From assembly GCF_042684365.1 (NCBI RefSeq), contig NZ_JBHULI010000001.1, positions 124,001 to 188,000 of the forward strand: a stretch of DNA of 64,000 nt. Reading direction: 5' to 3'. This DNA is from Gracilimonas halophila (GTDB lineage: Bacteria; Bacteroidota; Rhodothermia; Balneolales; Balneolaceae). A program made the translations under genes and the position numbers. Numbering within the stretch: the stretch's first letter is position 1; each line of letters opens with the position of its first letter. Under the pieces are notes generated by a model. That model searched no databases and was not told the origin of the DNA. It saw only the letters and a list, made by a program, of their open reading frames with translations. Shown piece after piece: positions 43,533 to 53,600 of the stretch.

Positions 43533-44927
43533 TCACTTGATATATCCTCTCATAATTTCGTCTATTTCATCTCTTAATCTTGAAATATCGTTACGAATTG
43601 AATTCTGTTTCTCAAATTCTTCATCGATTTCTTCAACCAATTCTCTCTGTCTGCTAATATTGAGGTCAGGAATTCTTATTTTTTTAATTCGAAATAAAGC
43701 TAATTTGCCTTGAGAAGCTCTACCTGTAAATTCAAGTATTTGCAACTGAACGAGAGATGATTGCAAGCAGTAGAGGATATATTTTGGATCATATAGCTTT
43801 TTATTCCGAATAACTAGTTTAGCAAAATTTTCTGTAATGTTATGACCTGATAACTCTTCTGGTACAATGCCACATTTTCCAACAGTTGCCCCTACGATTG
43901 TGATTAAAAGATCATCTTTATCTGCAATATATTTTTTGATAATCTTCCTTGTCTCCTCATTTATGAACTGAATATTTTCAATGTTAAACTTTCCAGTCCA
44001 ATCTAAGTCATCAACACGTACATAGTATATCCCAGTATCATGATTCGCTAATTCATGTCCTTTTGGTAGCCTTTTCCCTCCTTTTACCTTTAAAACTTTA
44101 TCTAATGGAATCCATTTAAAGTTAATTGGCTTAATAACGCTATCAAATGCAGCTCTATATTTTAAGCTGATATCAAACTTCAATTCATCATTTGCAAACC
44201 TACTGAAGTTTGTCTTTTGATCTAGACCTCTACTTAACCTATTTACTTTTTCAAAGTCAAAGCCATACTCTCTGGTAAATATTTTATCTATTGTATCCCG
44301 GGTGTCTTTAAGCTGTTTTTTAAGATCAAAAATTTCTTTCTGCTTATCATTGACTAACTCTGCACACTCTAACTGCTGATCATAATTCACAAGTGGTATT
44401 CTTACTTGTAATAAATCATATTTAGATACTCTGCGATGAGTTTTACCGCTTTCCAATTTTTCTAATTCAGCCAATACTTCTGGCAAAGTTATTAGATAGT
44501 AAAAGAATAGTGGGTAATATTTTTTACTAATTTTGTATTCGATTAATTCTGTTGAACAAAGAAATTCTTCATTAGTACCTAATAGATATATGTCCCCATT
44601 TCTAGGTTGAATTTTAGAAATTATTATATCTCCTTTCCCGATTTTATATTTATTTGAGCCAATCTTATCTACCTTTTGAACATCATAAAGACTATTCAGT
44701 CTTTTCTCGATGTTTTCTAAATCGACTAAATTGAATTCTTCTTCCAGCTCTCCTTTTTTAAAGGTCGTCCTTTCACATTCAAATAATACTTTTTTTAAAG
44801 GTATTGTATTATGGGCATTCGTAACCACAGCATCTTTTTTATCGAAAAAATGCCGATAACCAACACTAGGTTTTAAGTACTTCTGATTGCCAATTTTAGA
44901 AAATGCTGTGTTAAAGTGTACAATCAT
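43533..44927 (-). CDS. type I-like restriction-modification specificity (S) subunit
   Basis: 464 aa with two target-recognition halves. The first (residues about 1-200) has IPLKKVLFECERTTF ... KIGKGDIIISKIQPRNG and ends with RRVSKYDLLQVRIPLVNYDQQ. After a coiled-coil spacer (about 205-235), the second has FKWIPLDKVLKVKGGKRLPKGHELA ... YIADKDDLLITIVGATVGK and RIKKIRIPDLNISRQRELVEEIDEEFEKQ. It directs the nuclease-methyltransferase encoded one base upstream to a bipartite DNA site. The strongly AT-rich DNA differs from recJ and from hsdR, indicating recent acquisition. First gene after tRNA-Phe. Confidence 0.9.
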   Translation of the reverse strand: MIVHFNTAFSKIGNQKYLKPSVGYRHFFDKKDAVVTNAHNTIPLKKVLFECERTTFKKGELEEEFNLVDLENIEKRLNSLYDVQKVDKIGSNKYKIGKGDIIISKIQPRNGDIYLLGTNEEFLCSTELIEYKISKKYYPLFFYYLITLPEVLAELEKLESGKTHRRVSKYDLLQVRIPLVNYDQQLECAELVNDKQKEIFDLKKQLKDTRDTIDKIFTREYGFDFEKVNRLSRGLDQKTNFSRFANDELKFDISLKYRAAFDSVIKPINFKWIPLDKVLKVKGGKRLPKGHELANHDTGIYYVRVDDLDWTGKFNIENIQFINEETRKIIKKYIADKDDLLITIVGATVGKCGIVPEELSGHNITENFAKLVIRNKKLYDPKYILYCLQSSLVQLQILEFTGRASQGKLALFRIKKIRIPDLNISRQRELVEEIDEEFEKQNSIRNDISRLRDEIDEIMRGYIK

Positions 44928-44928
44928 T

Positions 44929-47301
44929 TTAATCCCAAGTTATATCTCTCAAATAATCTAGTATTGTCTCCTTTTTACCGTCATCGACAATTACCTTTCC
45001 ATCCTCATCAACTCTATACAATTCATTTTCAGTAAGCTTTTCTGATCTTTTAGTTCTCTTGTAACCAATTTTCTCCGCCTCTGCCATAAATATTTCATAA
45101 TCAATTTGCTTAGATACCTGAAAGAATACCCACCAACTATTTACATAACCAAAAACATCCTTGATATCATTATCAAATTTTAAAAGCTCATTAATTTCTT
45201 TCCTTAAATCTTTTAATAAATCTCGAACAGACATCTTTTCGTATTCATCATTATATATAGGCTCGATTAGTTCCAGTATCAGTAATTTATCATCTTTCTC
45301 AGTTAAGTCTTTTATTGAAGGATATTTGCTCCTTTCTTGTTTTTGTATGTAAACTTTAATGAGATTTTCTACTCTTGTTTTTAATTCAGACCATCTCTTT
45401 GAATATTTATCCCACTCATCATTCCATTTTTTTACTTCCCCTTTTGTTTTCCTTTGAGCAAAAAGCAAACTTGTCTTAGTGCTAGTGTATGGCTCAAAAG
45501 CAATTGAGGGCAGGGAAATGACAGATTTAATTTTAAAGTATTTAAAAAGATATAACCTAATGTATCTATTCTCAGTGGTATCAAATACACTTTCAGGGAG
45601 TACTACACCAAACCTTCCATTAGGCTTTAACAGTTGATACCATCTTTCAATGAATAAGTTTTCTGAATTTTTTTGATCGCCAAAAAGAAAGTTATCCTTT
45701 AATTGTTTTTTGGTATCGTTATCTAAATCAACACTGAAAGGTGGGTTTGTTATGATGCAATCAAACTGACTGTTAACTGGCTTTTTGGAATATTCTTCAT
45801 CTATTTCAGAATGATTTAAGTAATTAGGAGCGGTTTCTTTGCTGTAATGATTATAAGGTAGCAAGCCATCTTTAATGAAAATATTAGTTGAGCCATCACC
45901 ATGAAGAATCATATTTACTTTAGAAGCTGTACCTAAATTAAAATTAATCTCTATTCCATATATATAATCCGATGCCCATTTATTTTCTCGATGATCAGGT
46001 TTAAACCAATGATGAAATTTATCTTCTACATCTCGATTATCATGTAATTTATCTGAGAATCTTCTCTTTAATGCTTCAGTAATAAACTTCATATACTCAA
46101 TTAAGAAGGTTCCACTTCCAGCACTTGGATCAATTAAATAAGGTAGTTCTAAGTCATTATTGACCTTTTCAATTGCAAGTTTATCTAATTGTAATCCCCA
46201 TAAAAGAAATCTGACAATATTAATATGAGTAAAAAACTGTCCTTTAGATTGCTTAAAACCATTTCTTATGATCCCTTCAAAAAAATCTCCTAGTATATCT
46301 TTTCCATCCAAGCTATTTTTTCCATCAACAAAACTAAATCTTTCCAATTCTAAAACTGTGTACTTTAGTTTATTTAAGGAAAACTTATTCTCATCTATAA
46401 CATAAGATTTATCAAGTCGCTTCTTATCTGTAATGTTAAGTCTATTTTTTAAAGCCCTTCTATAAAGACTATTTATTCTATCGAATAATTTATCATTTGA
46501 CTCAAAACTCTCTCCATCACTGTAAGCAAAAATTTGGAAATCATATACTTCTCCATTTTTCTTTTCACTTTCATCTTGAATTTTAGCAAGGATTAAATTT
46601 ACAAGACTTGAGAAAACATCATTATCATCGGTTCCTCCACCCCCCCAGAGAACATTATGTAGATTTTCCCTTAAAGCATTTAATTGAGTATGAGAAAAGT
46701 TAGTTTCAAGATCTTTGTTTCCACCTTTTTTGTAAGGCTCTTTCTTTGCTTTACCGTAATCTTTTGGAATTTCATCAACAAAGTTTCGGTCCTCTTTCCA
46801 ATCATCAAATGAGCTATATTTTTCATAATCAATAACAATACATTTGTCTTTTATAGACTCATCAACAATTTCAACTGTATAAAGTATTAGATACTTTATT
46901 GTATTTCCTTTACCTATTTCTTGAGATGCTAAGTTGTATAATTGTTTCTCAATTACCTCATCTTTATCAATTTCATACTCACTAGGACTTTTTACTTCTA
47001 TGTATAAAAACGGATTTCCCTTAGAATCTTTTACTAATAAATCTATTCTAGGTTTGTTTACTTTTGGTCTTCCAATATCATATTCACGCTCAATTTCTAA
47101 TTTTTCTAAAGGGTAGCCCAGTTCATTTGATAACAGTGTCATAAGATATGCCCTAACTATCTCCTCCTCACCAGAAATTTTAGAAATTTTTCGGCCTTCT
47201 ATCTTCTCCGAGTATTTAATTTTGTTTGATTCAAGGTCAATATTTTCAACTGCCTTGATTGTACTCTGTTTTATATACTCGTCTATTTTAGAGAAATTCA
47301 T
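44929..47301 (-). CDS. fused nuclease-N6-adenine methyltransferase (BcgI/type IIB-like RM subunit)
   Basis: 790 aa. The N-terminal domain carries a PD-(D/E)xK nuclease core: RIDLLVKDSKGNPFLYIEVKSP (Asp87, Glu102, Lys104). A helical HsdM-type bundle follows (KGQFFTHINIVRFLLWGLQL). The Rossmann methyltransferase has motif I DPSAGSGTFL (391-400) and catalytic NPPF (519-522). There is no helicase domain. Nuclease and methyltransferase in one chain with a separate S subunit is the arrangement of BcgI-like enzymes, so the pair could restrict and modify without HsdR. Alternatively the N-domain is a degenerate HSDR_N relic. The DNA is notably AT-rich. Confidence 0.85.
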   Translation of the reverse strand: MNFSKIDEYIKQSTIKAVENIDLESNKIKYSEKIEGRKISKISGEEEIVRAYLMTLLSNELGYPLEKLEIEREYDIGRPKVNKPRIDLLVKDSKGNPFLYIEVKSPSEYEIDKDEVIEKQLYNLASQEIGKGNTIKYLILYTVEIVDESIKDKCIVIDYEKYSSFDDWKEDRNFVDEIPKDYGKAKKEPYKKGGNKDLETNFSHTQLNALRENLHNVLWGGGGTDDNDVFSSLVNLILAKIQDESEKKNGEVYDFQIFAYSDGESFESNDKLFDRINSLYRRALKNRLNITDKKRLDKSYVIDENKFSLNKLKYTVLELERFSFVDGKNSLDGKDILGDFFEGIIRNGFKQSKGQFFTHINIVRFLLWGLQLDKLAIEKVNNDLELPYLIDPSAGSGTFLIEYMKFITEALKRRFSDKLHDNRDVEDKFHHWFKPDHRENKWASDYIYGIEINFNLGTASKVNMILHGDGSTNIFIKDGLLPYNHYSKETAPNYLNHSEIDEEYSKKPVNSQFDCIITNPPFSVDLDNDTKKQLKDNFLFGDQKNSENLFIERWYQLLKPNGRFGVVLPESVFDTTENRYIRLYLFKYFKIKSVISLPSIAFEPYTSTKTSLLFAQRKTKGEVKKWNDEWDKYSKRWSELKTRVENLIKVYIQKQERSKYPSIKDLTEKDDKLLILELIEPIYNDEYEKMSVRDLLKDLRKEINELLKFDNDIKDVFGYVNSWWVFFQVSKQIDYEIFMAEAEKIGYKRTKRSEKLTENELYRVDEDGKVIVDDGKKETILDYLRDITWD

Positions 47302-47707
47302 CCTTTAGAGAAATTGGTATTAGTAGCTATTATTTAAAAACGTGCTGATAATGAGAAATAAAATACTCATAATCTAATTTATCGTCAGCGAACTATGGGA
47401 CTATGAACAAGCCATGAGTCCCATTTATTTGTACCCAATCAAAAGATTGGCATTTAAGAACAAAGTAATAAAAAACAGTTTAAGTGCAAGTCTATAGATG
47501 CACAAAAGGAGTGCACGCAAATACACTCCTTGAAAGAATAGATAGTTTTATGTTCTGCTGTGTAGCTTAATGCACTTGCTCAATCCATTCGAGTGCCTGT
47601 ACAAATACTTTCCAGTAGCCGAAAGTAAATAGAGAGGCTTATCATTATTGTCTTTATGAGGACTATTAACTTTATTACTGACTAAACATCCAACCAATAC
47701 TTAAATT
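47302..47707. other. non-coding gap with small hairpins in the AT-rich island
   Basis: 406 bp, no credible gene. Visible hairpins: GGGACTatgaacaagccatgAGTCCC (about 47397-47423) and AAGGAGTG...CACTCCTT (about 47506-47533). A TTACTTTG-like -7 element for the upstream minus-strand operon may lie near 47463. A small RNA is possible but unproven. Confidence 0.4.
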
Positions 47708-47977
47708 ATGTCAGACTCAAAGATCAATGATGTACTGAAAGAAAATTATAAAACCATTCTAGAAGATGATCTCGAACCTGTTGATTTAGCAAATTTGTTA
47801 GTTCAAATTGCTAATACAGGTCAATCCTTATCAAAAAATTATAGATCAGTTTTAGACATAGTTTTTTTAAAAGAAAATTTAAAGCTAAACAAGAACATTA
47901 AAACACTCACGATCTGGATAACTATTTTAACTATTGTGAATATTATTTTTGTTTTTGCAAGTTTGTTTCTTAATTGA
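47708..47977 (+). CDS. small protein with C-terminal membrane helix
   Basis: 89 aa; I do not recognise it. The N-terminal two-thirds is hydrophilic and helical (INDVLKENYKTILEDDLEPVDLANLLVQIANTGQSL). The last 24 residues form one transmembrane helix (TLTIWITILTIVNIIFVFASLF). It sits in AT-rich DNA between the RM operon and the truncated transferase copy. It could be an accessory or toxin-like membrane protein, but nothing in the sequence proves this. Confidence 0.6.
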   Translation: MSDSKINDVLKENYKTILEDDLEPVDLANLLVQIANTGQSLSKNYRSVLDIVFLKENLKLNKNIKTLTIWITILTIVNIIFVFASLFLN

Positions 47978-48007
47978 AATTAGTTTTTCCTTAGTTGCTA
48001 AGTTACA

Positions 48008-48791
48008 GCTTCCCGTGAAGTAAAAAACGAGGTTCTCAATACCCTGCAGCCTGTCCATCCACTCTCGATTCCGAAGCTCCGAAATACACGCCCTTTTCAT
48101 GGTCGCGCATGATGGCCTGGAAGCGACCGAAGAAGCTATCTCCGATCTGCACGTTATGCCCCATTTGTCGGAGGGCTTGCACCACTTCAAAGCTCACGCC
48201 GGATTCAATGCTTACCTGTCCTGTGTCGGTGAGTTTATCCGAAAGGGCATCGGTAGGCTGGGTAGAGCCGGAATGCTCCCAACGGAAGGCGTCACCGGCC
48301 TGCTGTACGTTCATTCCAAAATCAATGATGTTCGTAAGAATACTTACATGTCCGATCGGCTGGTACCCTCCGCCCATATTACCAAACGCCATGATCGGCT
48401 GGCCGTCTTTCATAAGAAAGCCGGGGATGATGGTATGGAATGGCCGCTTACCCGGGGCATATACATTCGGATGATTCGGATCGAGTGAAAATAACTCGCC
48501 CCGGTTCTGGAAACTAAACCCGGTTCCTGGAACGACAAATCCGGTTCCCATTCCCCGGAAGTTACTTTGAATGAGGGAAACCATATTGCCCTCTTCATCG
48601 GCGGTGGTCATGTAAATAGTGTCCCCATCTTCCAGCACTTCAACACCGGTGGTGAGGTCTCTGCGGGCACGGTCGCCGATCAGCTCACGACGTTCAGCCG
48701 CATATTCTTTGGACAGTAATTTATCATAAGGAACATCATGAAAAGCGGGATCAGCATAGTGTTTCGCCCGATCTTCAAAAGCCAGTTTCTT
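48008..48791 (-). repeat. direct repeat, left copy (3' part of gamma-glutamyltransferase gene)
   Basis: 784 bp matching 54059-54844 in the same orientation with about 31 differences over the last 730 bp (about 96% identity) and a 2-base length difference in a poly-A run. Homology stops sharply after 48791. Together the two copies bracket abiEi, fic and hsdR. Confidence 0.92.
48036..48791 (-). pseudogene. truncated gamma-glutamyltransferase copy
   Basis: It encodes residues equivalent to 329-578 of the intact gene at 54089, with only three amino-acid differences (Gln/Lys, Ile/Val, Asn/Asp). It includes the catalytic Thr region DTIYMTTADEEGN and the whole small-subunit part. The signal peptide and most of the large subunit are absent. 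The frame runs on into unrelated sequence to 48833 (MFETYIMYKYAYSFK), giving a chimeric N-terminus with no role expected. It ends 26 bp before the abiEi start on the other strand. It is most likely an insertion scar. Confidence 0.9.
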
Positions 48792-48816
48792 AAAACTGTA
48801 TGCATATTTATACATA

Positions 48817-49446
48817 ATGTACGTTTCAAACAATAAAATAGAAGACGCTGTCCGGATTTTTAAAGAATATCAGGGAGTAATGCGTACCGCAGAGGCTTTG
48901 GATGCTGGTATATCACCCCGTACCCTATACTATATGAGAGATGAGGGATATCTAACTCAACTTGAGAGAGGCGTGTATCAGCTTCAGAATAAAGAGCCTC
49001 TTAGTAATCCCGATCTGGTAATTGTAGCCCGAAAAATACCGGAGGCAGTCGTATGCCTTATATCCGCCCTAGATCTTCATGATATAACTGACGAGATACC
49101 TCATAAAGTACATATAGCTCTTCCTCGAACAAGTCGTAACCCCACACTCGATTATCCACCTGTAAACGTATATCGATTCTCAGAAAAGACCCTAAGTGCA
49201 GGAGTACAAACAAAACAGTTCGATGGTATCTCATTAAAAGTATTCAACCCGGCCAAGACCATTGCCGACTGCTTCAAATTCCGCAATCAAATCGGTCTTG
49301 ATGTAGCTATTGAAGCGCTGAAACGGGGGATTAGTGATGGGAAGGCGACTTATAAAGAAATTCTGAAATTTGCGGAGATGTGTAGGGTTAAAAATGTAAT
49401 TACTCCTTACTGTACCGCTTTGGGCAATACACAAACAAATCACTAG
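48817..49446 (+). CDS. AbiEi-family type IV antitoxin-like regulator (no toxin partner)
   Basis: 209 aa. An N-terminal winged-helix region (AVRIFKEYQGVMRTAEALDAGISPRTLYYMRDEGYLTQLERGVYQL) is followed by the AbiEi C-terminal domain (PEAVVCLISALDLHDITDEIPHKVHIALPR, and FNPAKTIADCFKFRNQIGLDVAIEALKR). AbiEi normally represses its own operon and counters AbiEii, a nucleotidyltransferase toxin encoded directly downstream. Here the next gene is fic, after 87 bp, and no AbiEii is present. The ATG lies 26 bp from the homology breakpoint, so its original promoter may have been lost or replaced. Confidence 0.85.
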   Translation: MYVSNNKIEDAVRIFKEYQGVMRTAEALDAGISPRTLYYMRDEGYLTQLERGVYQLQNKEPLSNPDLVIVARKIPEAVVCLISALDLHDITDEIPHKVHIALPRTSRNPTLDYPPVNVYRFSEKTLSAGVQTKQFDGISLKVFNPAKTIADCFKFRNQIGLDVAIEALKRGISDGKATYKEILKFAEMCRVKNVITPYCTALGNTQTNH

Positions 49447-49533
49447 ATAGTTTACACGTTTTTATTATATGTAAAGAAATTCGGGTATTTTTTACATATA
49501 CTCTTCCATGTGTAAAGAATTAACCAAAATTTT

Positions 49534-50619
49534 ATGATATCCGAACCAAAAGAATGGGAATGGCGTCCGCTTCCTCCCAAAGTAAACGTGGAAACCCCGG
49601 AAGTACTCAAAAAAGCGCTGGAAGCTCAGCAGTATTTATCTGAGTTAAAGGGGATTTCACAAACTATTCCAAATCAGGGGATTCTCCTCAATACGCTGCC
49701 TATTCAGGAGGCAAGAGATTCCTCTGAGATTGAGAATATTGTAACAACCAGCGATGCCCTTTACAAGGCAGATGTAGAAAAAGAGAAGAGAATTGACCAA
49801 ACCACCAAGGAGGTACAGCGATACGCCGTTGCATTAAAAGAAGGCTTTGTTCGTATTCAAAAAGGTGGCCTTATACGGATTAACGACATCATTGCCATTC
49901 AGGAAAACCTGGAAGATAACGATGCAGGCGTTCGGGCTTTACCTGGGACAAAACTAACGAATCCTTCAACGGGAGAAGTTGTGTTTGTCCCGCCTCAACA
50001 CAAAGATGTCATCCTCAAAGCCCTGGATAACCTGGAGCAATACATCAATAACGATGAGCTCTCAAATGTTCATCCACTCATTAAAATGGCCATTATTCAT
50101 GTTCAGTTTGAAAGCATTCATCCGTTTTATGATGGAAATGGAAGAACCGGACGCATCATCAACATGCTGTACCTGGTTCAAAAAGGATTGCTGGATATTC
50201 CGGTACTTTATCTAAGTAGGTATATCGTACAAAATAAGCCAAAATATTACGAGCTATTGCAACGCGTAAGAACCCACAATGATTGGGAAAGCTGGATCTT
50301 ATATCTGCTTGAAGGAGTCAAGCAAACATCGATCGGCACGATTGACGACATCACGCAGATTCGCGAAGAGATGCTAAGGGCGAAACACGAAATCAGAAAA
50401 CAATTTTCTTTTTACAGTCAGGATCTGATCAACCATATTTTCAGGCATCCTTATACCAAAATCAATCACCTGAAAGATGATTTGAGAGTCAGTCGCCCTA
50501 CCGCTACCAAATACTTAGATGAACTGTCAGAGGCCAATTTTCTAAAAAAAGTAAAACAGGGAAGAGATAATTATTACATTAACAACAATTTGTTGGAAAT
50601 ATTAGTAGATAACAAGTAA
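49534..50619 (+). CDS. Fic-family protein (AMPylase, N-terminal inhibitory motif)
   Basis: 361 aa. The active-site motif HPFYDGNGRTGR (196-207) is canonical (HxFx[D/E]GNGRxxR). The inhibitory helix motif [S/T]xxxE[G/N] is present at the N-terminal side as SSEIEN (Ser63, Glu67, Asn68), placing it in class II, self-inhibited Fic proteins. A C-terminal winged helix (KINHLKDDLRVSRPTATKYLDELSEANFLKK) probably binds DNA. It is 4 bp upstream of hsdR. Fic genes often accompany type I RM operons, where their role is unclear. Confidence 0.93.
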   Translation: MISEPKEWEWRPLPPKVNVETPEVLKKALEAQQYLSELKGISQTIPNQGILLNTLPIQEARDSSEIENIVTTSDALYKADVEKEKRIDQTTKEVQRYAVALKEGFVRIQKGGLIRINDIIAIQENLEDNDAGVRALPGTKLTNPSTGEVVFVPPQHKDVILKALDNLEQYINNDELSNVHPLIKMAIIHVQFESIHPFYDGNGRTGRIINMLYLVQKGLLDIPVLYLSRYIVQNKPKYYELLQRVRTHNDWESWILYLLEGVKQTSIGTIDDITQIREEMLRAKHEIRKQFSFYSQDLINHIFRHPYTKINHLKDDLRVSRPTATKYLDELSEANFLKKVKQGRDNYYINNNLLEILVDNK

Positions 50620-50623
50620 AGCG

Positions 50624-53600
50624 ATGTCCAATTTTGACTTTCTACATCCCGACTGGCCTGAGTTTATTGACAATGCCAAAGCCGTGGAGAAACTTGTGCA
50701 TTTTGACCCGCGTGGAGCCTGCGGCCGTGCCCGGCATCTTATTGAGCAGGTGGTGCTGTGGATGTATGAGCATGATGAAGACTTAGAGCTTCCCTACGAC
50801 ACCGGCTTGTATAATATCACCAATGAGATGGGCTTCAAAAAGATCATTGGCTACCAGGTGTATGAGAAGATCAAAGTGATTCGGAAGGTCGGCAATATTG
50901 CACTTCACGACAATAAACGAGTCACGGAAGATGATGCATTACGAGTTTGTAGGGAAGTTTTTCATGTGATGTATTGGCTTTATAGCACCTACACTACCGA
51001 TGAAGAGCCCAAACCTGAACTGGAATTTGATCCTGATAAAGTCCCCAAGGTAGAATCGGCTTCTAAAGAATCACTGGCCCGACTGCAGGAACTCGAATTC
51101 CAAATGGAAGAACGGGCAGATCGGTTGCGGGAATTACAGCAGTCACTGGAAGAAAAAGACAAAGCCTTAGAGCAGCGTAATCGGGAAATCAAGCAGATGC
51201 GCTTGCAAACCCGCAAGTACGCTGACAATCACGATTACAATGAAGCAGAGACCCGTGAACTGTTGATTGATGTCATGCTTCGGGAATCAGGCTGGGACCC
51301 GGCTGAACGGAACGTACGCGAGTATGAAGTCTCAGGGATGCCTAACAAATCCGGAACCGGCTATGTGGATTATGTGCTTTGGGATGACAATGGAAAACCA
51401 TTGGCTTTGGTGGAGGCCAAGCGAACTACTCGCAGTTACGATGAAGGACAGCATCAGGCCAAGTTGTATGCCGATTGTTTGGAGAAAGAGTTTGGCGTTC
51501 GCCCGGTCATCTTCATGTCGAACGGCTACGAGATCTGGATCTGGGATGATGAGCAGTATCCGCCCCGATCTGTTTTGGGGTTCTATACTAAGGACAGCCT
51601 TCAGAAGCTGTTCTTTCAGCGAGCAAATAAAGAGTCGCTTAAACTGGCGGAGGTTAATAAGAAAATTACGGGCCGTTACTATCAGGTAGCTGCTATTCGA
51701 AGAGTAGGAGAACGATTTCAGGAGGGTCACCGACGGGCGTTATTAGTTATGGCCACCGGTACCGGTAAAACCCGAACGGCTATTTCCATCACCGACATGG
51801 TGCTCAAAAAGAAATGGGCCAAAAGAGTCTTGTTTTTAGCGGATCGCAATGCCTTGGTGAAGCAAGCATATAAGAATTATGCAGAACATCTCCCCGAAGT
51901 TCCTATCGTAAACCTAGTGGAAGAAAAGAATGACGATGCGGCTCGGGTAGTCTTCAGTACTTACCCCACCATGCTGAATCAGATCGAGAACCTGGAAGAA
52001 GGAAAGCGGAAATTCGATCCCGGCCACTTTGATCTGGTGATTATCGATGAAGCTCACCGAAGTGTTTACAATAAGTACCAAGCTATTTTTGACTATTTTG
52101 ATTCTTTGCTGCTTGGCTTGACAGCTACGCCTAAAGAAGATGTAGATCACGACACCTACAATCTATTCAATGCTGAGCAAGGGAATCCTACCTACGCCTA
52201 TGGACTGGAAGAAGCGGTGAGCGATGGTTATTTGGTTCCGCCTAAAACCATCTCTGTCTTAGGTAAGTTTATAACCGAGGGTATAAAATACGCTGAGCTC
52301 TCTGAAGAAGAAAAAAAGCAGTATGATGATTTGCTCGCCGATGATGAAACCGGAGCCGTTCCCGATCATATCGATCCTGGCAAACTCAATGCATGGTTGT
52401 TTAATGAGGATACGGTTGAGAAAGTATTGAAGCAACTCATGGAGCATGGTATCAAGGTTGAAGGTGGAGATCGTTTGGGCGATACCATCATGTTTGCCAA
52501 AAATCACAAGCATGCCGTATTCATTAAAGAGGTATTCGACAAGAACTTTCCTCAGTATGCCGGAAAATTTGCAAAGGTGATTGATAACAAAGTTGAGTAT
52601 GCTCAGGATTTGGTTGAAAAGTTTTGCCTGCCCGATGAAAGACCGGTTATAGCCATCTCTGTAGATATGATGGACACCGGGATTGATGCGCCAGATTGTG
52701 TAAATCTTGTGTTCTTTAAGCCCGTCCGTTCCAAAGCCAAGTTTAACCAGATGATAGGTCGAGGTACGCGGCTGCGAGAAGACTTATTTGGTCCGGGAAG
52801 TGATAAGCAGCACTTCCTCATTTTCGACTATTGTGGAAACTTTGAGTTCTTCGAGCAAAATCCGGAAGGCTACGAAACGACTTCTTCAGCATCAATTACA
52901 GCAAAGATCTTTGAAAAGCGGCTTCTTCTGACTGCTAAACTTAAGAATGAGCCTTACAACAGAGATGAAGAACTTCAGCAGTACAGAACGAATTTACTTG
53001 ATCTGCTGCATCAGCAGGTGTCCAACCTCGAGCGTCAAAGTGTTCAGGTTCGCCCTAAATTGAAACTAGTAGATAAGCTCAGTGAACGAGCCGTGTGGGA
53101 TCACCTGCAACCCCAGGAACGCAAAGAAATCGTACGTGAGCTGGCAGAACTGATACCGGCAAACATCGACGAAGACGAAATGTCCCGCCGGTTTGATCTG
53201 CTTATGCTCACCCTTCAGCATGAAGAAATGGATGGCGTATTACAGCAGAAAAAGACCAAGGAAGTCGTGATAGAGTTGGCAGAGCATTTGTACTCAAAGA
53301 AGCATATTCCTGCAGTAAAGAAAGTACTTCCCACCGTTGAGAAGGCGATAAGTGAAGAATTTTGGACCTCCCCGAAAGTCACCAATCTTGAAGAAATTCG
53401 TCAGCAATTGCGGGATCTTATGCACCTCATTGAAAGAAAGAGTCGCGCTCCTGTGTATACGGATTTTGAGGATGAGTTTGGTGAGATTGAGATAGATGAT
53501 AGCTTTGCATCCGACTCCGGGGTAAATAAAGATCGGTACCTAAGAAAGATTAGAAAATTCATTGAAGAGCACAGCAATCATTTGATTATTGAGAAGATTC

